Shown here: in pieces, positions 10,274 through 17,235 of the stretch
Layout of the letters: the number at the start of each line of letters is the position of its first letter
How positions within the stretch are numbered: position 1 is the stretch's first letter
The notes under the pieces: model-generated
The model's database searches: none
What the model was told of the DNA's origin: nothing
The model's input: only the letters and a program-made list of their open reading frames with translations
Assembly (NCBI RefSeq): GCF_019458805.1
Contig: NZ_JAIBOA010000011.1
Span: 124,001 to 188,000 of the forward strand
Length of the DNA: 64,000 bases
Reading direction: 5' to 3'
Origin: Actinomadura parmotrematis
GTDB lineage: Bacteria > Actinomycetota > Actinomycetes > Streptosporangiales > Streptosporangiaceae
Made by a program: the position numbers and the translations under genes

Positions 10274-10309
10274 ATGATACGAGGAAGCGGTTCGTGTTTC
10301 AGCGTATCA
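10274..10309 (-). promoter_or_regulatory. tetR promoter overlapped by an inverted repeat, shared with divergent lcp
   Basis: Minus-strand -35 CTGAAA (10297-10302), 17-bp spacer, -10 TATCAT (10274-10279). The inverted repeat TGATACG (10275-10281) / CGTATCA (10303-10309) brackets it with a 21-bp spacer. This fits an autoregulatory TetR site that could also control lcp. It differs in sequence from the palindrome at 9459-9470, so at most one may be the site of this regulator. Confidence 0.45.
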
Positions 10310-10343
10310 GTCAGGTTCTCCGGCCCCGAGGAGGCGTTCAGGC

Positions 10344-11582
10344 ATGGAGAGTCCCAGCAGACGCAATGTGTTGATGGCGGGTGGTGCGCTCGGCGCGCTC
10401 GGCGCGCTGACCGCGGCCGCCCCCGCGCAGGCGTCCTCGCTCTGGACGTGGTCGCCGAAGGGTTCGGTGGCCGGAGCGGGCGAGGGCGCCGACCCGAAGT
10501 GGGTCTGGGACGAGGTGGCCGACCCGCTGGTCGCCTCGCTGATCGACCGGGGCGACGTGCCGAAGGTCAACGACCTGCTGAAGACGTGGACCAAGAACGG
10601 CCAGGCGCTCCCCGCCGGGCTGCCCGCGGACCTGCGCGACTTCATCGAGGAGGCCCGCAAGCTCCCCTCGTGGGCCGACCACGGCAAGCTCGCCACCGCG
10701 TTCGAGTTCAACCAGAAGCGCGGCCTCTACCTCGGCGTCACCTACGGTTTCGCCAGCGGGATGATGAGCACCGCCATCCCCAAGGAGGCCCGCGCGGTCT
10801 ACTACTCCAAGGGCGGTGCGGATATGAAGGACCGCATCACCAAGACCGCCAAGCTCGGCTACGACATCGGCACCGAGAAGGCGTTCGAGCCCGACGGCGA
10901 GATGATCGTCACCTGCGTCAAGACGCGGCTCGCCCACGCCGGCGTCCGCCACCTGCTGCCGCAGTCCCCGGCCTGGACCAAGGTCGCCGACGAGCAGGTC
11001 CCCATCAGCCAGGCCGACATGATGGTCACCTGGCACAGCCTGCCGACGACCGTCATGCAGAACCTGGTCAAGTGGAAGGTGCCGATCCCGGCCGCCGAGT
11101 CCACCGCGTTCCTGCACTCCTGGCAGGTGACCGCGCACATGCTCGGCATCCTGGACGAGTACATCCCGAACTCCTGGGACGAGGCGAACGCGCAGGCCAA
11201 GCAGGTCCTCACCCCGATCCTCGCCCCCACCCCCGAGGGCATCAAGCTCGCCGACATCCTGCTCAACCTGGGCTCGGTGATCGACGGCGGCATCCTCACC
11301 AAGGGCGTCCTCGGCGCGCTCACCCGCTTCCTGCTCGGCGACGAGATCGCCGGCTGGCTGAAGATCCAGCGGGAGCCGGTCTGGGACACCCTGATCACCA
11401 CCCTCTGGCCGCCGTTCATCGCGGTCCGCGAGGGCATCCTCGACCTCACGAAGGCGCCGAAGGAGCTGCGCGAGATCTACTGGGCCTTCGACGAGATCCT
11501 CCGCCAGGCCGCGCTGTTCTTCCTCTCGGAGGCGCAGTACCCGATCAGCATCCAGATCCCGACGACCAACCGCCCCGCCTAG
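10344..11582 (+). CDS. lcp: Latex clearing protein (rubber oxygenase Lcp)
   Basis: A 412-residue secreted b-type haem dioxygenase that cleaves double bonds of poly(cis-1,4-isoprene) endolytically to oligo-isoprenoids with aldehyde and ketone ends. A twin-arginine signal (SRRNVLMAGGALGAL..., cleavage near AQA-SS at ~30) directs export. The body carries the DUF2236/MpaB fold. Residues reported as essential in the Streptomyces K30 enzyme occur at the same positions: E148, R164, K167, T168 and haem ligand H198. The hallmark stretches YSKGGADMKDR and ISQADMMVTWHSLP are also present. Length matches the family. ATG 10344 has GAGGAGG about nine bases upstream. Two strong hairpins follow the stop. The divergent TetR gene is the likely repressor. 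Confidence 0.93.
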   Translation: MESPSRRNVLMAGGALGALGALTAAAPAQASSLWTWSPKGSVAGAGEGADPKWVWDEVADPLVASLIDRGDVPKVNDLLKTWTKNGQALPAGLPADLRDFIEEARKLPSWADHGKLATAFEFNQKRGLYLGVTYGFASGMMSTAIPKEARAVYYSKGGADMKDRITKTAKLGYDIGTEKAFEPDGEMIVTCVKTRLAHAGVRHLLPQSPAWTKVADEQVPISQADMMVTWHSLPTTVMQNLVKWKVPIPAAESTAFLHSWQVTAHMLGILDEYIPNSWDEANAQAKQVLTPILAPTPEGIKLADILLNLGSVIDGGILTKGVLGALTRFLLGDEIAGWLKIQREPVWDTLITTLWPPFIAVREGILDLTKAPKELREIYWAFDEILRQAALFFLSEAQYPISIQIPTTNRPA

Positions 11583-11587
11583 AGCCC

Positions 11588-11625
11588 GCCGTCCGGTCCG
11601 GCCGCGCCGGGCCGGACCGGACGGC
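11588..11625 (+). terminator. lcp terminator hairpin
   Basis: Perfect 16-bp stem: GCCGTCCGGTCCGGCC (11588-11603) and its complement (11610-11625), 6-nt loop, starting five bases after the lcp stop codon. No T-tract, as is usual for GC-rich actinomycetes. Confidence 0.75.
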
Positions 11626-11640
11626 GACCCGCGTGCGGAC

Positions 11641-11675
11641 GGGGGCGTCCGCCGCACTTCTGGACGGACGCCCCC
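11641..11675 (+). terminator. Second hairpin after lcp
   Basis: 11-bp stem GGGGGCGTCCG (11641-11651) / CGGACGCCCCC (11665-11675) with 13-nt loop. Probably reinforces termination. Confidence 0.5.
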
Positions 11676-11773
11676 TGGCACCGCCCGCAGTCCGGACGGC
11701 CGGCGGTGCTGCGCGCCCCCTACCCCCCGGCCGCTCCTGACACGCCAACGCCGCCGCGTTCGCGGTGGCGGTA

Positions 11774-11808
11774 GAAGCCCCCCGACCCGGGTAGGGAACG
11801 GGGGCTTC
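11774..11808. terminator. Hairpin upstream of the STAS gene
   Basis: GAAGCCCCC (11774-11782) pairs with GGGGGCTTC (11800-11808) around a 17-nt loop. It lies 30 bp before the next start codon; it may terminate readthrough or act in the leader of the STAS gene. Confidence 0.4.
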
Positions 11809-11837
11809 GGCGGTGTCGAGCTCGGGGGTACGGAGCG

Positions 11838-12224
11838 GTGAGCCAGATGAGGGTGGGGGTGGCGTTCTACGACCGCGCGGTGGTGGTCGCGCTGTCGGGA
11901 CCGCTGTCCCAGGGCACCGTCGCCCACGCCGAAGGCGGCATCGACTCGTTCTGGCCGACGGCGCCGGGCCGGGCGCTGATCCTGGACCTCAGCGCGGTGT
12001 ACCGCGCCTGCGCGCTCGGCGTCCGGCTGCTCCTGCAGGTCCGCCGGCGCGCGGAGGCCGCCGGGACCGACCTCGTGCTGGTGACCCCGGCCGGCCACCT
12101 CACCCGGCGCCTGCACGCCTACGGGCTGATCGAGGCGTTCACCCTCTGCCCGACCCTGCACGAGGCCCTGCGGGCGTTCGGTGAGGACGCCGAGGCGTGC
12201 AGCCCGCCCGGCGACACCTACTGA
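11838..12224 (+). CDS. STAS-domain protein, degenerate anti-sigma antagonist
   Basis: A 128-residue single STAS domain, the fold of SpoIIAA-like anti-anti-sigma factors. The pattern RAVVVALSGPL-S-QGTV, then ALILDLSAV, then VRLLLQVRRRAEAAG and LVTPAGHLTRRL, matches the family. In classical members DLS.V is followed by D-S-S-G with the phosphorylated serine. Here the corresponding stretch is C-A-L-G, so the aspartate and phospho-acceptor serine are missing, and regulation by a partner kinase in the usual way is unlikely. The start is GTG 11838; ATG 11847 is an alternative. It stands alone between lcp and a convergent amidase, with no anti-sigma factor beside it. Confidence 0.75.
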   Translation: MSQMRVGVAFYDRAVVVALSGPLSQGTVAHAEGGIDSFWPTAPGRALILDLSAVYRACALGVRLLLQVRRRAEAAGTDLVLVTPAGHLTRRLHAYGLIEAFTLCPTLHEALRAFGEDAEACSPPGDTY

Positions 12225-12259
12225 CCCGCAGGACCCCGCTCGTTAGCGCCGCGCCACCG

Positions 12260-13678
12260 TCAGCGCCGCCCGACCGAGAACCCGGGCGTCCGCTCGGCCC
12301 AGGGCATCGCCTTCTCCAGCACGCCCGCGACCCGGAACAGCAGGTCCTCGCGCCCGTACGGCGCGACGAGCTGCACGCCGATCGGCAGCCCGCCGTCGCT
12401 CCAGCCGAGCGGGAGGCTGATGGCGGGCTGGCCGGAGACGTTGAAGACCATGGTGAACGGCCCGTACTCGAAGAGCGTCCGGAGCCAACTGTCCACGGTG
12501 TGGCCGGGGTCGTCGTAGCGCAGCGTGCCGTGCGGCGCCGGCAGCCGGCCGAGCGTCGGCGTGACGAGCAGGTCATGGCCGGTGAGGAACGCCGCCGCCG
12601 ACCGCGTCACCCGGTTCTGCGCGCCGAAGGCGGCCAGCATGTCCAGCGCGCCGTACCCCTCGGCGAACTCCAGGAGCCGCCGGGACACCGCCTCCAGCTT
12701 GCCCGGATCGGGCCGCCGCGGGGCCAGGAGTATCATGGACCCGATCGCCACGGCCGTCGCCGTCATGCACCGCATGACGTCCTCCCAGTCCAGGACCGGG
12801 CGGTCCTCGGTGACGGCGTGCCCCATGCCCTCCAGCACCCGCCCCACCCGCACCGCCGCCGCGGCGACCTGCGGGTCGACCGCCGCGCCCGACCACGCCT
12901 CCGTGGCCACCGCCACCCGCAGCGGCCCCGGCTCGATCCCCAGCTCGCCGGCGTACCGGCCCCGCGGCGACGGCGCGGTGTACTTGTCGCCGACGCCCGG
13001 CCCCTGGACGGCGTCCAGCAGGTGCGCGGCGTCGCGGACGGTGCGCGTCAGGCCGAACTCGTAGGCCATCCCGAGCATCGGCTCGCCCGCGTCGGGACCG
13101 CAGGGGACGCGGCCCCGGCTCGGCTTGAGGCCGACGAGACCGCAGCACGACGCCGGGATCCGGATGGACCCCGCCCCGTCGCTGCCGTGCGCGACGGGGA
13201 CGGCGCCGGCCGCGACCAGGGCGGCCGCGCCGCCGCTCGACCCGCCGACGCCGCGGTCCAGGTCCCACGGGTTGCGGGTCGGCCCGTACCGGACCGATTC
13301 GGTGGAGAAGCTGAGCGCCATCTCCGGCACGGTCGTGAGGCCCAGCGTGACCAGCCCGGCGGCCCGGAAACGGGCCATCAGGTCGCTGTCGTGCGGGGCG
13401 ACGATCCCCGGCAGCGCCCTGCTGCCGATGGTGAACGGGACGCCCCCGGCCACCGGCCCGTGGTCCTTGATGAGGAACGGGACCCCCGCGAGGGGCCCGG
13501 TCGCGGCGCGGTCCAGCGCCGGGTCGAACGGCGGCAGCGCCAGCCCGTTGACCTCGGCGTCCGCCGCGGCCAGGGCCGCGCGCGCCGCGCCCTCGACCTC
13601 CCCGGCGGTGACCTCGCCCGCCTCGATCAGCGCCCTCAGCCCGACGGCGTCGTACTTCGCGTACTCGTGCATGTCCAT
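12260..13678 (-). CDS. Amidase signature family protein
   Basis: A ~472-residue amidase hydrolysing an unidentified amide. The catalytic Ser-cisSer-Lys triad is visible: K71 in VPFLIKDHG, S148 in GGSSGG, and S171 in GSDGAGSIRIPAS. The C-terminal part has the family's PTLGRLPAPHG, then F-N-V-S-G-Q-P-A-I-S-L-P-L and GLPIGVQLVAPYGREDLL. The start is set at ATG 13678 (MDMHEYAKYDAVGLR), with AAGGA about ten bases upstream. The frame extends 60 codons further, but the added sequence is unlike the family. Its 3' end is 35 bp from the convergent STAS gene. The motifs do not show whether it acts on aliphatic amides, aryl amides or a biosynthetic intermediate; there is no signal peptide. Confidence 0.88.
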   Translation of the reverse strand: MDMHEYAKYDAVGLRALIEAGEVTAGEVEGAARAALAAADAEVNGLALPPFDPALDRAATGPLAGVPFLIKDHGPVAGGVPFTIGSRALPGIVAPHDSDLMARFRAAGLVTLGLTTVPEMALSFSTESVRYGPTRNPWDLDRGVGGSSGGAAALVAAGAVPVAHGSDGAGSIRIPASCCGLVGLKPSRGRVPCGPDAGEPMLGMAYEFGLTRTVRDAAHLLDAVQGPGVGDKYTAPSPRGRYAGELGIEPGPLRVAVATEAWSGAAVDPQVAAAAVRVGRVLEGMGHAVTEDRPVLDWEDVMRCMTATAVAIGSMILLAPRRPDPGKLEAVSRRLLEFAEGYGALDMLAAFGAQNRVTRSAAAFLTGHDLLVTPTLGRLPAPHGTLRYDDPGHTVDSWLRTLFEYGPFTMVFNVSGQPAISLPLGWSDGGLPIGVQLVAPYGREDLLFRVAGVLEKAMPWAERTPGFSVGRR

Positions 13679-14221
13679 GGAAGTGCAGTCCTTCTCGGCG
13701 TCCTCGACGCCCGCGTCGATCACAGGAGGGGTTCGGCATCGGCCGGAACCCCGTCGCTCACACAGGTCGGCGGCGCGCCCGGCGCACCGGGCCGCCGCCG
13801 TGACAGGCGGCATCGGCAGGCGACGGTCGCACCGGGCCTCCGGCTCCGGGACCGTCACCTGCGAGTGATCGACGTGCGACTACGCTCGGGACATGGGGCC
13901 ACCCTCACAGGCGCCGCTCCCCGCCGTCAACCGCGATACCGCCGCCTCGGCCCCGGCGACGCCGCCGGGGCCGGGACGGCGGCGGCCTACCACCGGCCGG
14001 TGCAGCGGCTCTCGCCGTCGGCCCGCCCACGGCGTGAACTCGCCAGTGGTTGACGACTGGACCATCGAGCCGCTCGGCCGCGCGCCGGGACCCGGGGAGT
14101 CAAGGGCAGGGGACCGCAGAGCCCGCGACGGCCCGGGCGCGCGAGGACCCGGGGGAGGCCCTCGCGGAGTCGGCCCTCCGCGCCGCGCAGGGCGTCCGTC
14201 CCCCCCCAGGCCGGCGCCGCG
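13679..14221. other. Intergenic stretch without a convincing gene
   Basis: Frames on both strands are open only because of GC content; their proteins are Arg/Pro/Gly-rich and low-complexity. A plus-strand TACGCT seven bases before ATG 13893 resembles the -10 of a leaderless gene, but the frame behind it has no recognisable domain. I call nothing here. Confidence 0.35.
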
Positions 14222-14500
14222 GTCGCGCGGCCGGCCGCGATCACCCGGCGGGAGCTGCTGACCTTCGACGACCTCGCGGGCCACGGCGGCGGCCAGGCGC
14301 GCCTGATCGAGCGCATTCCCTTCCGCCTCGCGGTGTTCGACCCGACGACGGCCATGGTCCCGCTCGACCTGGACGTCTTCTCCAACGGCCTGATCATCAT
14401 CCGCGATCCGGCGGTCGTCGGCGCTCTGACCGGCCTGCACGAGGGGCTGCCCGACCGCGCCGCCGCTTCCGGGCGGGAGCCGTCGCCGCGGCTGGATCTG
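14222..14500 (+). pseudogene. Fragment of a TrmB/LuxR-type regulator
   Basis: One plus-strand frame gives an unusually protein-like stretch: ITRRELLTFDDLAGHGG, then ERIPFRLAVFDPTTAMVPLD, then NGLIIIRDPAVVGALTGL. This matches the middle-to-end of the ligand domain of actinomycete TrmB-like/LuxR regulators (R-x-L-x-x-x-P-F/L-R-L-A-V-F-D ... V-P-L-D ... I-I-R-D-P-A-V-V). No in-frame start, upstream domain or C-terminal HTH is visible, and a C-run around 14200 lies where the preceding frame would have to switch. Probably a decayed gene. Assigned by pattern memory, so moderate certainty. Confidence 0.4.
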
Positions 14501-14517
14501 ACGCCGGCGGCGGGGCG

Positions 14518-15114
14518 TCACCGGTGCCGGGCGCGGTGGAGCGCGACGCGGTGGAGCGCGACGGCCATCGCGGTGCCCGCCGCCGCCCCCGCGACGACGT
14601 CGGAGGGGTAGTGGGCGCAGGTGTACAGGCGCGAGTAGCCCACCGCCATGGTCAGCGCCACGGCGGGGACGCCCGCCCACGGCAGCGTGAGGCCCACCGC
14701 GGTGGTGAACGCGGCCGCCGCCGCGGTGTGCCCGGAGGGGAACGCGCCCGAGTCTGGCACCCGGCCGGGGGTGCGCTCGCGCAGCCGGCGCGGCGGCCGG
14801 TCCCGGTCCACCACCTGCTTGCCGATCAGGTTGCACACCGGCCCGACGGCCAGCATCGCGACCACCCCGCGGCGCGCGGCCCGCCGTCCGTCCGGCCCGC
14901 CCGCCGCCGCGAGCACCGCCGCCACGCCCCACCACACCACCAGGTGGTCGGCGACCCGCGAGGTGCGCGGCATCCACCGCTCCAGCAGCGGCGTCCGCCG
15001 CGCGACCACCGCCTCCAGCAGCCGCTCGTCGATCCGGTCGGCCCGGTCCGCCCAGTTCGCGTCGTGCCCTGCAACCTTGCCCATCGTTCGTTCGCTCCCG
15101 GAAGGACGTGCCAT
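14518..15114 (-). CDS. PAP2 superfamily membrane phosphatase
   Basis: A ~198-residue integral membrane lipid or polyprenyl phosphatase. The three catalytic motifs of the PAP2 family appear in order: KQVVDRDRPPRR (K-x6-RP type), FPSGHTA, and SRLYTCAHYPSDV (SR-x5-H-x3-D). Several hydrophobic helices separate them. ATG 15114 has GAGGT upstream; ATG 15084 with GGGAG is also acceptable and would drop ten residues. The substrate could be undecaprenyl diphosphate, phosphatidic acid or phosphatidylglycerol phosphate; the family fold cannot decide. It has no operon partner. Confidence 0.85.
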   Translation of the reverse strand: MARPSGSERTMGKVAGHDANWADRADRIDERLLEAVVARRTPLLERWMPRTSRVADHLVVWWGVAAVLAAAGGPDGRRAARRGVVAMLAVGPVCNLIGKQVVDRDRPPRRLRERTPGRVPDSGAFPSGHTAAAAAFTTAVGLTLPWAGVPAVALTMAVGYSRLYTCAHYPSDVVAGAAAGTAMAVALHRVALHRARHR

Positions 15115-15206
15115 CGCTACCTCTGCGCAGGTGGGGGATCTTCCCCGAAACGGCCGCGCCAGACATCGGTGACATCTCCGGCCGGCGAGACCGGGAGCGT
15201 GGGCGC

Positions 15207-15473
15207 CTACGCCACGCTCTTCCTGACCCACTGGATGAAGTCGGTGACCGGGCTGCCCGTCAGCTCGGCCATGGTGTGGCCCTGCCCCCAGACGGTCGCG
15301 AAGTCGACGTTGCGGACGCCGAGGATCGCCAGCGCGAGGTTGACCTCGAGGGTGCTCGCGGTGTCGCCCTGCTGCGACGCCTTCCGGTCCTCCGAGTCCG
15401 AGGAGCACCCGGCCAGTGCGGCCCCGCCCACCGCCAGCGCCCCGCCGAGCACGCTCCGACGACTGATCTCCAC
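15207..15473 (-). pseudogene. Lipoprotein remnant: signal peptide joined to an alpha/beta-hydrolase-like C-terminus
   Basis: An 88-codon frame from GTG 15473 (AAGGA eight bases upstream). It begins with a Tat-like/lipoprotein signal (ISRRSVLGGALAVGGAALAGC, lipobox LAGC). A short polar linker leads directly to ~45 residues ending VDFATVWGQGHTMAELTG...DFIQWVRKSVA. That tail looks like the catalytic-histidine end (W.QGH) of secreted esterase/tannase-like alpha/beta hydrolases, which are normally 400-600 residues long. No nucleophile elbow is present. The simplest reading is an in-frame internal deletion that joined the signal peptide to the last strand and helix. It could alternatively be a genuine small lipoprotein. 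Confidence 0.45.
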
Positions 15474-15824
15474 CACCACTGTCCTTCTTCCTCGCCCACG
15501 ACCCGGTGCGATTCCTTGTACACGCCGCGACCACGTGCCCGGATCGTCCACGACCCGGATGGGAGGACCTTGAGCCCCAGGTAACGGACCCGTGAGTCCG
15601 CAGCGGCCCGGAAACCGGCGGCCGGTCGATCAGATCTCGGTGCGGGCCCGAGCATGGGCTTACCACCGGTCGGGCATCCCGACGGCGCATGACGTGCCGG
15701 GCGGGACACTCGCGCAGGCATTCCGGTCGCGGTCGCAGGCCGGGTCACCGGTGAAGCTCTTCAACCGATCGTTACCGGCGTCGGAAGCCGGCACCCTGAT
15801 TGGATACGCAGACTTTCCCACCCT
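15474..15824. other. Intergenic stretch
   Basis: No gene or convincing RNA feature recognised. It separates the minus-strand lipoprotein remnant from the plus-strand GH16-like gene and should hold the promoter of the latter. Confidence 0.3.
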
Positions 15825-16850
15825 TTGGCGCCTTTTCCGATCTTTTCCGTGTGCGGGTTCCGGCACGCTTTGAACGCATGGGACGCACCAGGAAGGGAGG
15901 GCGGGCGAGCCGGGCGACCGTCCGGAGCGCTCCGAGCAAGCCGCGCGCTGGGGGCGGTCGCGGTGCTGCTCGCGTCCAGCGGCTGCCACCCCCTGCCGCC
16001 GGGAACGCTTCCGGCCGCGCCGATGATGCCGCCTTCGTTGAGGGTGCCGGCGCTCACCGGCGCCCGCCTGGTTCCCGTCCAGGGCCGCACGGCGGTGCTG
16101 GCCGAGGACTTCGCCCGGCCGCGGATCGGACCCGATCGACGCTGGGGCTGGAAGAGCGGCGCCTACCCGGACTGCCCCACCAACCCGGCCGACTTCAAGC
16201 TCGACCGCCTCACCCGCTCCGCCCTGGCCACCGCCGACGGCGTGCTGACCGTGACCGCCACCCCCCAGCAAGCCGCCGCCACCGCGCAGGCCGAGCGGTG
16301 GCGCACCGGGCTGGTATCGACCGGCGACACCTGCGCCTCGGGCGGCAACGGCTTCCAGGTCCGCACCGGCGACGTCGTCGCCGCCCGCGTCCGCCTCCCT
16401 CAGACCACCAGCGGCGCATGGCCGGGCATCTGGACCTGGCGCGCCGGCGGCAACGAGATCGATCTGTTCGAGTGGCACGCCGACCGCCCCGACACCCTGG
16501 AATTCGCCAACCACACCCGCGACCACATCCTCGGCCGCGCCGGCACCGGCATGTTCTGGACCTGGCCGGGCATCCGTCCCGGCCGGTGGCTGGACGTCGC
16601 CGTCCGGCTCGGCGCCCGCCGCGTGACCTGGTACGTGGGCCTGCCGCCGGGCCCGCTGCGGGCGGTGCACGGCGACGAACGCGGCGTCGGCCCGGACTTC
16701 CACGCCCACCTGGCCGCCGGCCTGTCGATCGACGACGGCCGCCTGCACGCCCGCCCCACCGGCCCGCGCCCCATCACCTTCCGCATCGCCTCCCTCACCG
16801 TGCACCGCTCCGGCCAGGCGCCCCGTTCACGCCCCGACCCGCTGCGGTGA
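15825..16850 (+). CDS. GH16-like secreted beta-glucanase family lipoprotein
   Basis: About 300-340 residues with a concanavalin A-like (glycoside hydrolase family 16) domain. The diagnostic catalytic motif E-I-D-L-F-E is present at E211-D213-E216 (counted from TTG 15825): nucleophile, electrostatic helper and acid/base. The preceding WPGIWTW and following FANHTRDHIL fit the family. A hydrophobic segment ending LLASSGC (~residue 54) looks like a lipoprotein signal. The start is unclear: no ATG or GTG with a good ribosome-binding site precedes the signal in this frame, although a GGAAGGGAGG stretch occurs at ~15890. The likely role is hydrolysis of an extracellular beta-glucan or related polysaccharide. 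It lies just left of the tRNA-Sec island. Confidence 0.7.
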   Translation: MAPFPIFSVCGFRHALNAWDAPGREGGRAGRPSGALRASRALGAVAVLLASSGCHPLPPGTLPAAPMMPPSLRVPALTGARLVPVQGRTAVLAEDFARPRIGPDRRWGWKSGAYPDCPTNPADFKLDRLTRSALATADGVLTVTATPQQAAATAQAERWRTGLVSTGDTCASGGNGFQVRTGDVVAARVRLPQTTSGAWPGIWTWRAGGNEIDLFEWHADRPDTLEFANHTRDHILGRAGTGMFWTWPGIRPGRWLDVAVRLGARRVTWYVGLPPGPLRAVHGDERGVGPDFHAHLAAGLSIDDGRLHARPTGPRPITFRIASLTVHRSGQAPRSRPDPLR

Positions 16851-16874
16851 CCCCGGCGCGAGCGCCATCCCCCG

Positions 16875-17013
16875 AAGACGTGATCACTCTCCGCGGAGCG
16901 GGCATCGAGAAGCCGGCTCAGACACGATCATGGCGAGGTGTTCCCATCGCGGTGTCCAAGCGAGATCCCGGCGTCGCGTGGGGAGGTGGGGGGAAGCGGT
17001 GAAGGGGCTGGTG
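16875..17013. repeat. Diverged copy of the island's right att arm
   Basis: This stretch is an imperfect direct repeat of 31167-31314. Shared blocks include GAAGACGTGATCA, GGCGAGGTGTTCCCAT, CATCGCGGTGTCCA and a G-rich run before the tRNA fragment. The right copy has two TGTTCCCAT elements 11 bp apart (31230, 31241); this copy has one (16939-16947), as if one unit were deleted. Because the right copy lies inside the island and this one outside it, it is probably the remnant end of another element that used the same site. Confidence 0.55.
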
Positions 17014-17076
17014 GCGGAGGCGAGCGGGAATCGAACCCGCCGTCCCGAGGTGCTCGGGACCATCGGTTTTGAAGAC
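17014..17076 (-). repeat. Left att repeat: 3' fragment of tRNA-Sec
   Basis: 63 bp identical to 31315-31377, covering the tRNA-Sec 3' end from the anticodon loop through the long variable arm, T arm and acceptor strand. Beyond 17076 the sequence no longer matches the tRNA, so this copy is not functional. Reading the minus strand, CCA follows the discriminator base here, whereas the intact gene has CTA. That suggests this copy is the displaced original 3' end. Confidence 0.8.
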
Positions 17077-17190
17077 TGATCAGCCACTGACCTGGTGTCT
17101 CCCGCAATGCGCTGCAGTGCTGTATTGCCTGCTCAGAGCCTTGGCGAATGATCCTCGATCACATGCAGTCCTGGCCCGTACAGTGCTGCC

Positions 17191-17219
17191 TGTTCCCATG
17201 TTGTTCCCATAACGGGAAC
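17191..17219. promoter_or_regulatory. Paired TGTTCCCAT elements and inverted repeat near the left att
   Basis: TGTTCCCAT occurs at 17191-17199 and 17202-17210, spaced 11 bp as at the right end (31230, 31241). The second copy also forms GTTCCC-ATAAC-GGGAAC (17203-17219). These may be integrase arm-binding sites; inference from position and repetition. Confidence 0.4.
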
Positions 17220-17235
17220 GTGCCCAAAGGACGAT

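Noticed and set aside
12260..13858. 60-codon longer amidase start
   Set aside because: The extra residues are Arg/Cys-rich and unlike amidase N-termini; ATG 13678 gives the normal length.
13893..14261. Possible leaderless gene behind TACGCT
   Set aside because: The -10-like element and ATG spacing are good, but the 122-residue product is low-complexity and shows no domain.
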